A stretch of 64,000 nucleotides of DNA, taken from Anaerosalibacter sp. Marseille-P3206 (lineage in GTDB: Bacteria > Bacillota > Clostridia > Tissierellales > Sporanaerobacteraceae). The stretch spans positions 2,232,001-2,296,000 of the forward strand of contig NZ_FUHM01000002.1 in the NCBI RefSeq assembly GCF_900155565.1. Direction: 5' to 3'. Within the stretch, counting starts at the first letter, position 1. Every line of letters begins with the position of its first letter. The notes under the pieces were generated by a model. The model ran no database searches. It worked only from the letters and a program-made list of their open reading frames with translations, and was not told the origin of the DNA. Shown one piece after another: positions 24,997 to 33,706 of this stretch. Both the position numbers and the translations under genes were made by a program.

Positions 24997-25127
24997 AAAT
25001 ATGGTTAATAGTATGAATATTTGTTATAATATAAATGTCATATATATATATTAATAGCAATCAGTTACCTTTGTTGGGAAAAACAGAAACGTATTAATTA
25101 TTGTACAAGCAAATATATTGTGATAAA

Positions 25128-25163
25128 ATCGACCATGTAATAGTATTTATTGTGGTTGATTAA
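25128..25163. promoter_or_regulatory. Inverted repeat upstream of nfnAB
   Basis: AATCGACCA and TGGTTGATT form imperfect dyad arms separated by about 17 bases, roughly 75 bases before the nfnA start. It could be an operator, and redox control would be logical, but no Rex consensus is seen. Confidence 0.3.
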
Positions 25164-25237
25164 ATATAGTAATTTATTAATAAATATGGCTGTTTATAAG
25201 TTTTTTAACTTTTACTAACAAAAAGGGAGGGTTACAA

Positions 25238-26107
25238 TTGTATAAGATTGTAGATAAGAAAAATCTAGCACCAAATATTTTTTCTATGGATATTTTGGCT
25301 CCTAGGGTAGCAAAAGCGGCGCAACCAGGTCAGTTTGTAATAGTAATAGCTGACGAAAAAGGAGAAAGGGTTCCACTAACTATCTGTGATTATGATGAAG
25401 AAAAGGGAACTGTAAATATTGTTGTTCAGTCTATGGGGTGTTCTACAAAGAAAATGGCAGAATACAATGTAGGGGATTATTTCCAAGATTTTGTTGGTCC
25501 ATTGGGACAACCTTCTGAATATGTAAATGAGGATTTAGAAGAATTAAAAAAGAAAAAGATATTATTTGTAGCAGGGGGAGTTGGAACTGCTCCAGTATAT
25601 CCTCAAGCTAGATGGTTCCGTGAAAGAGGTATTGATGTTGATGTTATAATTGGTGCTAAAACAAAAGAATTAATAATTCTTGAAGATAAAATGAAAAAGG
25701 TAGCAGGTAATCTTTATGTTGCAACAGATGATGGTAGCTATGGCTTTAAAGGTATGGTTACAGCATTAATCGAAGATCTTGTAAAGAATCAAGGTAAAGA
25801 ATATGACCTTGTTGTTTGTATAGGACCAATGATTATGATGAAATTTGTATGTAAGCTTACTGAAGAACTTGGTATTAAAACTATAGTAAGTCTTAATCCA
25901 ATAATGGTTGACGGAACAGGTATGTGTGGAGCTTGCAGAGTAACAGTTGGAAATGAAACAAAGTTTGCTTGTGTTGATGGACCTGAATTTGATGGCCATA
26001 TAGTTGATTTTGATGAAGCACTAAGAAGACAAACTCAATATAAACCTGAAGAAGCAGACAAAACTGAAAAATATATTTGCAAATGTCAACAAGGAGGTGC
26101 TAAATAA
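25238..26107 (+). CDS. nfnA: NADH-dependent reduced ferredoxin:NADP+ oxidoreductase, small subunit
   Basis: A 289-residue flavoprotein with a TTG start at 25238 after AGGGAGGG. It has a ferredoxin-reductase-type FAD domain (QPGQFVIVIADEKGERVPLTICD), an NAD-binding domain (FVAGGVGTAPVYPQARW) and a C-terminal [2Fe-2S] site (GTGMCGACRVTVG plus KFACVDGPEFDGHIVD). With NfnB it forms the soluble electron-bifurcating transhydrogenase coupling NADH and reduced ferredoxin to NADPH. Its gene overlaps nfnB by one base. Distant relatives include dihydroorotate dehydrogenase electron-transfer subunits and sulfide dehydrogenase, but pairing with the next gene favours NfnA. Confidence 0.92.
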   Translation: MYKIVDKKNLAPNIFSMDILAPRVAKAAQPGQFVIVIADEKGERVPLTICDYDEEKGTVNIVVQSMGCSTKKMAEYNVGDYFQDFVGPLGQPSEYVNEDLEELKKKKILFVAGGVGTAPVYPQARWFRERGIDVDVIIGAKTKELIILEDKMKKVAGNLYVATDDGSYGFKGMVTALIEDLVKNQGKEYDLVVCIGPMIMMKFVCKLTEELGIKTIVSLNPIMVDGTGMCGACRVTVGNETKFACVDGPEFDGHIVDFDEALRRQTQYKPEEADKTEKYICKCQQGGAK

Positions 26108-27489
26108 TGGATAGATTTAAAAGAGTACCGATTGCAGAACAATTACCTGAAGTTAGAAACAAAAACTTTGAAGAAGTATGTTTAGGTTATACTGAAGAAG
26201 AAGCTGTGGCAGAAGCTAAAAGATGTCTTAATTGTAAAAACCCTCAATGTGTTACAAAATGTCCTGTATCAGTAAATATACCTGAATTTATTCATGAAAT
26301 TGCTGAAGGAAACTTTGCTGAAGCAGCTAAAATATTAGCTAAGTATACAGCACTACCTGCAGTTTGTGGTAGAGTCTGTCCACAAGAAACACAATGTGAA
26401 TCTAAATGTGTTCTTGGAAATAAAGGAGATGCTGTATCAATAGGAAAACTTGAAAGATTTGCTGCAGATTGGGGTAGAGAACATGGTGTTGAAGTAGCAA
26501 AAGCTAAAGAAAGCAATGGACACAAAGTTGCAGTTATAGGTTCAGGACCTGCTGGAATTACATGTGCTGGAGATTTAGCTAAGGAAGGCTATGATGTAAC
26601 TATTTATGAAGCACTTCACAAACCAGGTGGAGTTTTAGTATATGGAATACCTGAATTCAGACTTCCAAAAGATACAGTTGTAAAACATGAAATAGAAAAT
26701 TTAGAGAAACTTGGAGTTAAGATAGAAACAAACGTAATAGTAGGAAGAACTATTACTATAGATGAATTGTTTGAAAAGGGAGGATATGAAGCTATATTTA
26801 TTGGTTCTGGAGCTGGTCTTCCTAAGTTTATGGGAATCCCTGGAGAAAACTATAATGGAGTATTTTCTGCAAACGAATTCCTAACTAGAAACAATCTAAT
26901 GAAAGCTTTTAATCAAGATTATGATACACCAATAAAAGTTGGTAAAAAAGTTGCTGTAGTAGGTGGCGGTAATGTTGCAATGGATGCTGCAAGAACTGCA
27001 AAGAGACTTGGTGCTGAAGTATGGATAGTGTATAGAAGATCAGAAGAAGAACTACCAGCAAGAGTAGAAGAAGTACATCATGCTAAAGAAGAGGGTATAA
27101 ACTTTGAACTTCTTACAAATCCAATGGAAATAATTGGTGACGAAAAAGGTTGGGTTAAAGGCATTAAATGTATAAGAATGGAACTTGGTGAACCTGATCA
27201 ATCAGGAAGAAGAAGACCAGAACCTATTGAAGGTTCAGAGTTTGAATTTGAAGTGGACACTGTAATAATGGCTCTTGGAACATCACCAAATCCACTTATA
27301 CCTTCAACTACAAAAGGACTTGATGTTAGTAAGAGAAAATGTATAGTAGCTGATGAATATGGAAAGACATCTAGAGAAGGTATCTTTGCTGGAGGAGATG
27401 CAGTAACTGGTGCTGCTACTGTTATCTTAGCTATGGGTGCAGGGAAAGAAGCTGCAGCTGCTATTGATAAATATATTAAAAATAAATAA
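26107..27489 (+). CDS. nfnB: NADH-dependent reduced ferredoxin:NADP+ oxidoreductase, large subunit
   Basis: A 460-residue protein related to the small subunit of glutamate synthase. N-terminal cysteines (RCLNCKNPQCVTKCPVSVNIP and GRVCPQETQCESKCVLG) bind two [4Fe-4S] clusters. Two Rossmann sites follow: AVIGSGPAGITCAGDLAKEG for FAD, and VAVVGGGNVAMDAARTAKRLG for NADP(H). A closing GIFAGGDAVTGAATVILAMGAG is the second FAD motif. There is no glutamate synthase large subunit nearby and the upstream overlapping gene is NfnA, so NfnB is preferred over GltD. The complex balances NADPH, NADH and ferredoxin pools in fermentative anaerobes. Confidence 0.93.
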   Translation: MDRFKRVPIAEQLPEVRNKNFEEVCLGYTEEEAVAEAKRCLNCKNPQCVTKCPVSVNIPEFIHEIAEGNFAEAAKILAKYTALPAVCGRVCPQETQCESKCVLGNKGDAVSIGKLERFAADWGREHGVEVAKAKESNGHKVAVIGSGPAGITCAGDLAKEGYDVTIYEALHKPGGVLVYGIPEFRLPKDTVVKHEIENLEKLGVKIETNVIVGRTITIDELFEKGGYEAIFIGSGAGLPKFMGIPGENYNGVFSANEFLTRNNLMKAFNQDYDTPIKVGKKVAVVGGGNVAMDAARTAKRLGAEVWIVYRRSEEELPARVEEVHHAKEEGINFELLTNPMEIIGDEKGWVKGIKCIRMELGEPDQSGRRRPEPIEGSEFEFEVDTVIMALGTSPNPLIPSTTKGLDVSKRKCIVADEYGKTSREGIFAGGDAVTGAATVILAMGAGKEAAAAIDKYIKNK

Positions 27490-27509
27490 AACCATAATGT
27501 GAACTTGCA

Positions 27510-27552
27510 GACTGAAAATCATTGAAAAACACAATGATTTTCAGTCTTTTTA
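27510..27552 (+). terminator. Intrinsic terminator after nfnB
   Basis: GACTGAAAATCATTG and CAATGATTTTCAGTC form a perfect 15-bp stem with a 7-base loop, followed by TTTTT. Confidence 0.92.
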
Positions 27553-27642
27553 AACGCAATCATACCATAGGATTCTTTAAATAAATTCCGAATTATGTTA
27601 TAATATTTAGAGTATCGAAATTATCATAAGAGGTGTTGGTTA

Positions 27643-29010
27643 ATGGAAGAGTGTTATGAGAAAAAACACATTAGAAGTGAAGTATTAAATATTGCATTAC
27701 CTGTATTAGTTGAGTTGTTTTTAGGCTCTCTATTTGGTATGGTTGATATGATGATGCTTGGAAGGATAGAGAATAGTAAGATTGCTGCTGCTTCTATTGC
27801 ATCAGTTGGAATTACAAATCAACCTCTTTTTATAGGCTTGTCACTTGTTCAAGCATTAAATGTTGGTGGTACTGCTATGGTGGCAAGATATATAGGTTCT
27901 AGAAAAAATGATAGGATAGAAAGTGTTGTTAAACATGTGGTATTATTAAATTTAATTTTATTGGTTTTGCCAATATTTATTATTGGAATCTTTTTTACTG
28001 AAGATATAATGAGTTTATTGGGAGCGCAACAAGATGCAATTATGGTAGGAAAAAACTACTTTAAGGTAATTATGGTAGGGTTTATTTTTCAAGCATTTAA
28101 TTTGTCTATAGCAGCAGTTTTGAGAGGTGCAGGAAACACCAAAACTCCTATGAAAATAAATTTAAGAGTAAATTTAATAAATGTTGTTGGCAATGCAGTA
28201 CTTATATATGGTCTACTAGGATTTCCTAAATTAGGAGTTGTTGGTGCAGGAATATCTACATGTATTTCTCATATAGTTGCTAGCATTTTTCTAGCTAGGC
28301 ATGTATTAAAAAAAGATGATTTGATAAAAGTTAGTTTAAAAACTCCCCTTAAATATGATAAAAATATTATTTATAATCTTATAAAAATTGGAGTACCAGC
28401 ATCTTTAGAACAAGTTGCTTTTAGAATAGGAATACTTCTTTATGTTAGAATGGTTGCATCTTTGGGAACTGTAGTTTATGCTACTCACCAAATATGTTTA
28501 AATATACTTAGTTTAACATTTACACCTGGGCAAGCTTTTGGTATAGCTGCTTCTTCTTTAGTGGGGAAAAGCTTAGGTGCTGATGATTTAGAAGGCGCAG
28601 AAGAATATATTAAGGAATCTAGAAAGATTGGGTCCATTATTTCTAGTACAGTAGCAGTAATCTTTTTCTTTTTTGGTGGAAAAATTGTAGGTTTATATAC
28701 AAAGAATCCAGAGATAATAAATGAAGCTTCAACTGTTCTCAAGATAATAGCTTTTGTTCAACCTTTTCAATCTTCTCAATTGATTATAGCTGGAGGATTA
28801 AGAGGAGCAGGTGATACAGTTTGGACATTGGTAGCTACTTTTCTTGGAGTAATGGTATTAAGAGTTATATTGGCATATTTATTTGTGAGAGTTTTAGGAA
28901 TGGGATTAGTAGGGGCTTGGATAGCTACATTTGTGGATCAGTTTGTTAGATGGATAGTTATATATTTAAGATTTAGAACAAACAAGTGGAAATATATTAC
29001 CATTAGGTAA
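27643..29010 (+). CDS. MATE family efflux transporter
   Basis: A 455-residue integral membrane protein with two MatE halves and about twelve hydrophobic helices (for example LPVLVELFLGSLFGMVDMMMLG at the start, and ALNVGGTAMVARYIG). Each half has the family's pattern AAVLRGAGNTKTPM and AGGLRGAGDTVW before a helix. Members export drugs or metabolites using Na+ or H+ gradients; the substrate here is unknown. It is monocistronic between the nfn terminator and a strong bidirectional terminator at 29018. Confidence 0.92.
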   Translation: MEECYEKKHIRSEVLNIALPVLVELFLGSLFGMVDMMMLGRIENSKIAAASIASVGITNQPLFIGLSLVQALNVGGTAMVARYIGSRKNDRIESVVKHVVLLNLILLVLPIFIIGIFFTEDIMSLLGAQQDAIMVGKNYFKVIMVGFIFQAFNLSIAAVLRGAGNTKTPMKINLRVNLINVVGNAVLIYGLLGFPKLGVVGAGISTCISHIVASIFLARHVLKKDDLIKVSLKTPLKYDKNIIYNLIKIGVPASLEQVAFRIGILLYVRMVASLGTVVYATHQICLNILSLTFTPGQAFGIAASSLVGKSLGADDLEGAEEYIKESRKIGSIISSTVAVIFFFFGGKIVGLYTKNPEIINEASTVLKIIAFVQPFQSSQLIIAGGLRGAGDTVWTLVATFLGVMVLRVILAYLFVRVLGMGLVGAWIATFVDQFVRWIVIYLRFRTNKWKYITIR

Positions 29011-29017
29011 TTTAAAC

Positions 29018-29056
29018 AAGGCAGTTATCCTAGGATAACTGCCTTAATGTTTTTTG
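29018..29056. terminator. Bidirectional terminator between convergent MATE and serine dehydratase genes
   Basis: AAGGCAGTTATCC and GGATAACTGCCTT are perfect 13-bp arms separated by TA, with T-rich flanks on the plus strand. Confidence 0.88.
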
Positions 29057-29058
29057 AT

Positions 29059-29925
29059 TTATAGTATTTTATTTTTCCAATGTTCGCCTGTTGGAGTAGC
29101 AGCAAGTCCTCCTAGTGCAGTTTCTTTAAGTGTATCTGGAAGGGATTTACCTACTTTGTACATAGCTTCTACGACTTCATCAAAAGGAACTAAACATTCT
29201 ATTCCTGCTAGTGCTAAGTCTGCTGAAATAAGAGCATTTACTACTCCAGATGCATTTCTAAGTGCACATGGAAATTCTACCAATCCAGCTATAGGGTCGC
29301 AAACAAGTCCCATAATGTTTATAAGAGCAAAGCTAGAAGCATTAAGACAAGCTTTAGGAGTACCTCCTAGCATTTCTACAATTGCAGCTGCAGCCATTGC
29401 TGCGGCTACACCACATTCAGCTTGACAGCCACCATATGCACCGGAGACTGTTGCATTTTTTGCAACTATTTCACCAATTCCTGATGCAGTTAAAAGACCA
29501 TTTACCAAATCATCATCACTTAGGTCAAATTTTTCCTTTGCTGTTAGTATAGCACCTGGAAGGATTCCGGCAGCACCTGCTGTAGGAGCTGCTACGATTT
29601 TACCCATGGATGCATTTATTTCGGAAGTTGATAGAGCCTTTGCCATTGCGGTATTAATAGTTTCACCACAAATTGTTTTGTTGTTTTTTTTGTATTCTTC
29701 AATCTTCATAGCTTCCCCACCTATTAGTCCACTAACAGATTTAACTTTATTAGTAAGGGCATAGCTAGATGATTCGATCATTACCTTCAAGTTTTCACTC
29801 ATCATATTTCGTATTTCTTCTTCAGGTAGAGACGCAACACTACTTTCTTTTTCTAATACAATTTCAAATATTTTTTTGTTTTTTTCATTGCATAATTCAA
29901 TTAAATCTTTACCATGATTATACAC
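29059..29925 (-). CDS. sdaAA: L-serine dehydratase, iron-sulfur-dependent, alpha subunit
   Basis: A 288-residue subunit, GTG start at 29925 after AAGAGGTGA. It is the catalytic half of the [4Fe-4S] L-serine ammonia-lyase, converting serine to pyruvate and ammonia. Cluster-binding cysteines are visible in AYGGCQAECGVAAAMAAAA (about residues 160-178) and further on in MGLVCDPIAGLVEFPCALRN. The conserved PTAGAAGILPG loop (~113-123) is present. It follows sdaAB with a 4-base gap on the minus strand, so the two are co-translated. Serine is a common energy source in amino-acid fermenters. Confidence 0.95.
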   Translation of the reverse strand: MYNHGKDLIELCNEKNKKIFEIVLEKESSVASLPEEEIRNMMSENLKVMIESSSYALTNKVKSVSGLIGGEAMKIEEYKKNNKTICGETINTAMAKALSTSEINASMGKIVAAPTAGAAGILPGAILTAKEKFDLSDDDLVNGLLTASGIGEIVAKNATVSGAYGGCQAECGVAAAMAAAAIVEMLGGTPKACLNASSFALINIMGLVCDPIAGLVEFPCALRNASGVVNALISADLALAGIECLVPFDEVVEAMYKVGKSLPDTLKETALGGLAATPTGEHWKNKIL

Positions 29926-29929
29926 TTGA

Positions 29930-30601
29930 TCACCTCTTATCTATTGGATTTATAGCCTTTATATAAAATATATCTTTAAACTTTGTTATTTCTTTTATTA
30001 CACTATCATCAATATAAGAATCAGCTTCTAGAACCATTGTGGCAATCTTGTTATCACGAGTAACTTTCATTGTTGCAATGTTTATTTCATTGTATGATAA
30101 TATTGTACTTATTTTACTTATAGTGCCCTTTTTATCATTATACTTTAATATTAGTGTAGGTAAAACACCTGCAAAATCTACTTTTGTTCCATCAATATCT
30201 GTTACTAAAATATTTCCTCCACCAATAGAAGAACCTGTTACATAAAATTCGCTTTCATCTGTTTTGTGGAATATTATTTTAACGGTATTTGGATGTTCAT
30301 AGCCTAAATCTGTTTCTATAAACTCAATTTCTATACCTTTTTCTTTTGCAATTTTGAGTGAATCTCTTATTCTTTCATCAGAAGGTTCCATTCCTAGCAC
30401 TCCAGCAACTAGTGCTCTATCTGTACCATGTCCTCTATAAGTTTTTGCAAATGAGCCATGGAGTAGAAAGGATACTTTGTAAAAATTATTTCCTTCGATT
30501 TGTGCTGCAATTTTACCTAGTCTAGCAGCTCCAGCTGTATGTGAACTAGAAGGTCCGATCATTATAGGACCTAAAATATCAAAAACTCCATATTCTTTCA
30601 T
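29930..30601 (-). CDS. sdaAB: L-serine dehydratase, iron-sulfur-dependent, beta subunit
   Basis: A 223-residue subunit, ATG at 30601 after AGGGAGAG. The N-terminal domain carries the family signature IMIGPSSSHTAGAARLG (about residues 12-28). The C-terminal ~75 residues form an ACT domain (LPTLILKYNDKKGTISKISTIL), usually a serine-sensing or structural element. Its gene is first in a two-gene minus-strand operon with sdaAA. Confidence 0.95.
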   Translation of the reverse strand: MKEYGVFDILGPIMIGPSSSHTAGAARLGKIAAQIEGNNFYKVSFLLHGSFAKTYRGHGTDRALVAGVLGMEPSDERIRDSLKIAKEKGIEIEFIETDLGYEHPNTVKIIFHKTDESEFYVTGSSIGGGNILVTDIDGTKVDFAGVLPTLILKYNDKKGTISKISTILSYNEINIATMKVTRDNKIATMVLEADSYIDDSVIKEITKFKDIFYIKAINPIDKR

Positions 30602-30661
30602 ATTATCTCTCCCTATATCTTAGTCGTATTAATTTTAGCATTTATTATAAAAATAGGCAAC

Positions 30662-30685
30662 AAAAAAGAGGGTATATTTACCCTC
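30662..30685 (-). terminator. Terminator overlapping the stop codon of the prenyltransferase gene
   Basis: On the minus strand GAGGGTA and TACCCTC form a hairpin followed by TTTTTT. The stop codon of the gene above lies within the loop and arm. Confidence 0.7.
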
Positions 30686-31322
30686 CTAGTGTAATGTCTT
30701 GTTCATTATACCACTCTAGAGCATTATAAAAATGTTTTGGTTTAAAATCTGGCCAATAGTCATCTACAATATAAAAATCAGAATAAACAGATTGTAATGG
30801 TAAAAATCCACTTAGTCTTCTTCGACCACCCCATCTTATAATTAAATCCACTCTTGAAATATCTCTTGAATATATAAGGTCTAAGGCATTATTTTTATTA
30901 TTTTCTTCTATTAAATAATTTTTTAAGTCCCATTGCCAACCATAATTTACTAAAAAGTTTACCTTAATTCCACCATTTCCAAAGGTTTGTCTTCTTATAG
31001 TATAAGGTATAAGTTCCTTAGGAAACATAGCTGAAGTAGTATTTCCTACAACTAAAAGGGAAGCATTTTCTTTTGAAAGCATTTTTACTGCATCTACACA
31101 TGCTTTAGTAAAGGCAAGTCTTTGAACTTTTGGCCTTTTCGTATTGTCAACTGTAAAGCCATAGTAGGTAATTTCCTTTATGCCTATATCTTCACATAGT
31201 TTAAAAAGTTTAAGTCCAGGTTCTAGACCACTTTTATAACCATTTTCCTTTGTAAGACCATTATCTAGTGCCCAACGTCTATTACCATCAGGAATTACCC
31301 CTATATGTTTAGGAATCCTCAA
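30678..31322 (-). CDS. Divergent undecaprenyl diphosphate synthase-family cis-prenyltransferase
   Basis: A 214-residue protein with a TTG start at 31322 after GGGGTGAT. The active-site loop IPDGNRRWALDNG (residues 10-22), TYYGFTVDNTKRP, and a C-terminal RWGGRRRLSGFLPLQSVYSDFY with WPDF match the cis-prenyltransferase family, which builds polyprenyl diphosphate lipid carriers. It is shorter than typical UppS (~245), and the usual NYGGRxEI motif reads NYGWQWDL. The canonical uppS normally sits with cdsA and dxr, which are absent here, so this may be a paralogue with another chain length or role. Monocistronic. Confidence 0.8.
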   Translation of the reverse strand: MRIPKHIGVIPDGNRRWALDNGLTKENGYKSGLEPGLKLFKLCEDIGIKEITYYGFTVDNTKRPKVQRLAFTKACVDAVKMLSKENASLLVVGNTTSAMFPKELIPYTIRRQTFGNGGIKVNFLVNYGWQWDLKNYLIEENNKNNALDLIYSRDISRVDLIIRWGGRRRLSGFLPLQSVYSDFYIVDDYWPDFKPKHFYNALEWYNEQDITLGG

Positions 31323-31428
31323 ATAAAATCACCCCATATTTTTATAGAAATAATATTGTTATAAATATTATTTCCAATATATCAAAATAAATACAATTAC
31401 AAGGATAGATTTATTTATGGATAAAATT

Positions 31429-31464
31429 AATAAAAGCCTTGATTTATAAATCAAGGCTTTTATT
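31429..31464. terminator. 36-bp perfect palindrome acting as terminator of the PspC gene
   Basis: AATAAAAGCCTTGATTTA and its exact complement TAAATCAAGGCTTTTATT abut with no spacer. On the minus strand it directly follows, and partly overlaps, the PspC stop codon. Confidence 0.8.
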
Positions 31465-31861
31465 AATTATTTTTTTTCTGATTATATATAATGTAAATTC
31501 CGGCAACTATCAATAATATAGGCCAATATTTAGTAAAGTTAAAATATTTTAAAGTAAACCAAGGCCATATCTTTCTTATTAACATAATGGCTCCAATAAC
31601 TATCAATAATCCGCCTACAAATAGAGCACTGTTCTTGTAATTACTAGAATCTTTTGAATCATAATATATGACTCCATCTCCTTCAGGAATGATTATACCA
31701 CAAATGAAATAGGCTATTATGCCAGCTCCACCAGTAGATATAGAAAACAATAGCCAAAAAAGTCTAACTATGGAGGGGTCTATATTGAAATATTCACCTA
31801 AACCACCACACACACCAAAAATAACCTTATTAGTAGAAGAACGATAAATTTTCTTTGCCAT
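31463..31861 (-). CDS. PspC domain membrane protein
   Basis: A 132-residue protein, ATG after AGGAGGTG. Residues 3-62 are the PspC domain (YRSSTNKVIFGVCGGLGEYF, then IVRLFWLLFSIS and a membrane helix). The C-terminal half has two further helices separated by RKIWPW, as in LiaF/LiaI-like proteins. These proteins respond to envelope stress, although no phage-shock operon is adjacent. It is transcribed divergently from the FHA-RodA-PBP operon, whose cell-wall role fits. Confidence 0.88.
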   Translation of the reverse strand: MAKKIYRSSTNKVIFGVCGGLGEYFNIDPSIVRLFWLLFSISTGGAGIIAYFICGIIIPEGDGVIYYDSKDSSNYKNSALFVGGLLIVIGAIMLIRKIWPWFTLKYFNFTKYWPILLIVAGIYIIYNQKKNN

Positions 31862-32020
31862 TAAAACACCTCCTCAAATATAAGTCATAAGTTAATTTTA
31901 ACAGATTTGTAACCAAAATTAAACACATTTAATTTATACTCAAAAGCAAATACTTTATTCACTTTATATAATCAATGTGGTAACATTGAATTTAGATAGA
32001 ATTATTTTGGAGGTCAAAAT

Positions 32021-32452
32021 ATGTATAATATATTGTCATTAGTATTTAAATACTTGTTTATCCTCATAATATATTTATTTATGTTTAGTATTATAAGACT
32101 TATTTATTTAGATATTAAGGGGATGGGATTGTCTAGCTATGTTAAGGATACCTATTTAAAACTTATAAACCAAAAGGATACTCTTCCATTTAAGATTAAA
32201 GAAGTATATTCATTAGAAGAAGATATAACTATAGGTAGAAGTAAAAACAATACTATAACTATTAAAGATCCTTATATATCTAAAAATCATTTAAGTATAG
32301 TAAAAGATGAGGGAGATTATTATTTAGAGGACCTAGGCAGTGCCAATGGAACTTATATAAATGGGGATAGGGTAATGGATGTAGTAAGGCTAAAGAACGG
32401 TGATACTATAAGATTAGGGCAATTAGATTTTATTTTTGTTAAGAGAAATTAG
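32021..32452 (+). CDS. Membrane-anchored FHA domain protein
   Basis: A 143-residue protein starting after TTTGGAGG. Residues 3-30 form one hydrophobic helix. Residues ~62-140 are a forkhead-associated domain with the core motifs ITIGRSKNNTI, DPYISKNHLSI and LGSANGTYINGDRV, which binds phosphothreonine peptides. It is the first gene of an operon with a RodA/FtsW-type polymerase (12-base gap) and a class B PBP, resembling the actinobacterial fhaB-rodA-pbpA block. It may recruit the cell-wall machinery in response to Ser/Thr phosphorylation; the kinase is not in the window in active form. Confidence 0.88.
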   Translation: MYNILSLVFKYLFILIIYLFMFSIIRLIYLDIKGMGLSSYVKDTYLKLINQKDTLPFKIKEVYSLEEDITIGRSKNNTITIKDPYISKNHLSIVKDEGDYYLEDLGSANGTYINGDRVMDVVRLKNGDTIRLGQLDFIFVKRN

Positions 32453-32464
32453 GGAGTTGAAAAT

Positions 32465-33706
32465 ATGTTTAAAAAACTTATTAGTTATAGAGTTCCTAGA
32501 AATCTATTGGTATTGATTTATCTCATGGGGCTAATGCTTTTATTTTCTCAAAATATTGAAGAGCCTGACATGTTTACATTGGTTACTGGACTTGCTCTTG
32601 TACTTATTATATATGTTTCTAATTTTATATTAGTAAGGGTTTCTCCAGGAGATCATTATATATTTTTGATTGTAACTATGCTTATAAGCTTAGGAATAAT
32701 AATGATCTATAGAATAAATCCAAGCTTAGGTGCCAAACAAGTTGTATGGGTGAGTATAGGAATTGTAGCCTTTTTTCTTTCCTATCTAATAGTAAAAAAT
32801 ATTAATGGATGGGATAAATGGATAAGGCTTTATGGCATAGTATCTCTAATATTATTTATTATCACTTTGATATTTGGCAAGACAATTGGAGGTGCAAGAA
32901 ACTGGATAAAAATTAGTAGATTCAGCTTCCAACCAGCAGAGCTTATAAAATTATTGTTTATATTCTTTATAGCTTCTTATTATAACAATGTAGATAAATA
33001 TAATTTGGACAAAAAAGGTGGTTATAAAATATTAATTGCTGTTTATATTTTTATTGGATTTTTATTTTTGCAAAAGGATTTGGGAACAGCATTAGTATTC
33101 TATTTAATATTTTTAGTTATACAATATGTTTATGAAGAGAACAGAAGATTGATACTTTATAATATTGTATTAGCGGCAGTAGGAGGAATCTCTAGTTATT
33201 TTATTTTTGACCATGTAAAGATAAGGGTGGAAACTTGGTTAAATCCTTGGCAATTAATAGATAATAAGGGGTATCAAATTACCCAATCCTTATTTGCTAT
33301 AGCCAATGGAGGTTTTTTTGGTACAGGAGTTGGTTTAGGTCATCCTGATTTTATACCTGAAGTTCATACTGATTTTATTTTTTCAGCCATATGTGAAGAA
33401 ATGGGCATATTTACAGGTATTGCAGTTATGATGTTGTTTTTGATTTTAGTTTATAGAGGATTTAAAATTGCCTTTAGTCAAGAAAACAAATTTTTTAAAA
33501 TTGTAGCTTTTGGTATTAGTTCTCTATTTGGATTTCAAGCTTTTATAATATTTGGTGGAGTAATCAAGATGATACCATTAACAGGTATTACACTTCCTTT
33601 TATCAGCTATGGGGGAAGTTCAATGATTGCTAGTTTTATTGGATTGGGAATTCTTCAAGTGGCTTCAGAAGAATTGGATATAGATGAGGTGGAGCAAGAT
33701 GGATAA
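32465..33706 (+). CDS. RodA/FtsW/SpoVE (SEDS) peptidoglycan polymerase
   Basis: A 413-residue integral membrane protein with about ten hydrophobic helices. The SEDS signatures are visible: FSFQPAELIKLLFIFFIA near residue 158, LQKDLGTALVFYL near 200, and GVGLGHPDFIPEVHTDFIFSAICEE near 290, containing the conserved acidic residue. SEDS proteins polymerise glycan strands from lipid II together with a class B PBP, which is encoded next with an 8-base overlap. Whether it is a division, elongation or sporulation copy cannot be settled from sequence alone. Confidence 0.92.
   Translation: MFKKLISYRVPRNLLVLIYLMGLMLLFSQNIEEPDMFTLVTGLALVLIIYVSNFILVRVSPGDHYIFLIVTMLISLGIIMIYRINPSLGAKQVVWVSIGIVAFFLSYLIVKNINGWDKWIRLYGIVSLILFIITLIFGKTIGGARNWIKISRFSFQPAELIKLLFIFFIASYYNNVDKYNLDKKGGYKILIAVYIFIGFLFLQKDLGTALVFYLIFLVIQYVYEENRRLILYNIVLAAVGGISSYFIFDHVKIRVETWLNPWQLIDNKGYQITQSLFAIANGGFFGTGVGLGHPDFIPEVHTDFIFSAICEEMGIFTGIAVMMLFLILVYRGFKIAFSQENKFFKIVAFGISSLFGFQAFIIFGGVIKMIPLTGITLPFISYGGSSMIASFIGLGILQVASEELDIDEVEQDG

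Noticed and set aside
26107-27489. Glutamate synthase small subunit GltD
   Set aside because: No large subunit is nearby, and the one-base overlap with a NfnA-type gene makes NfnB the better reading.
29054-29425. 123-codon plus-strand frame
   Set aside because: It lies wholly antisense to sdaAA, whose motifs are clear, and it starts inside the terminator region.
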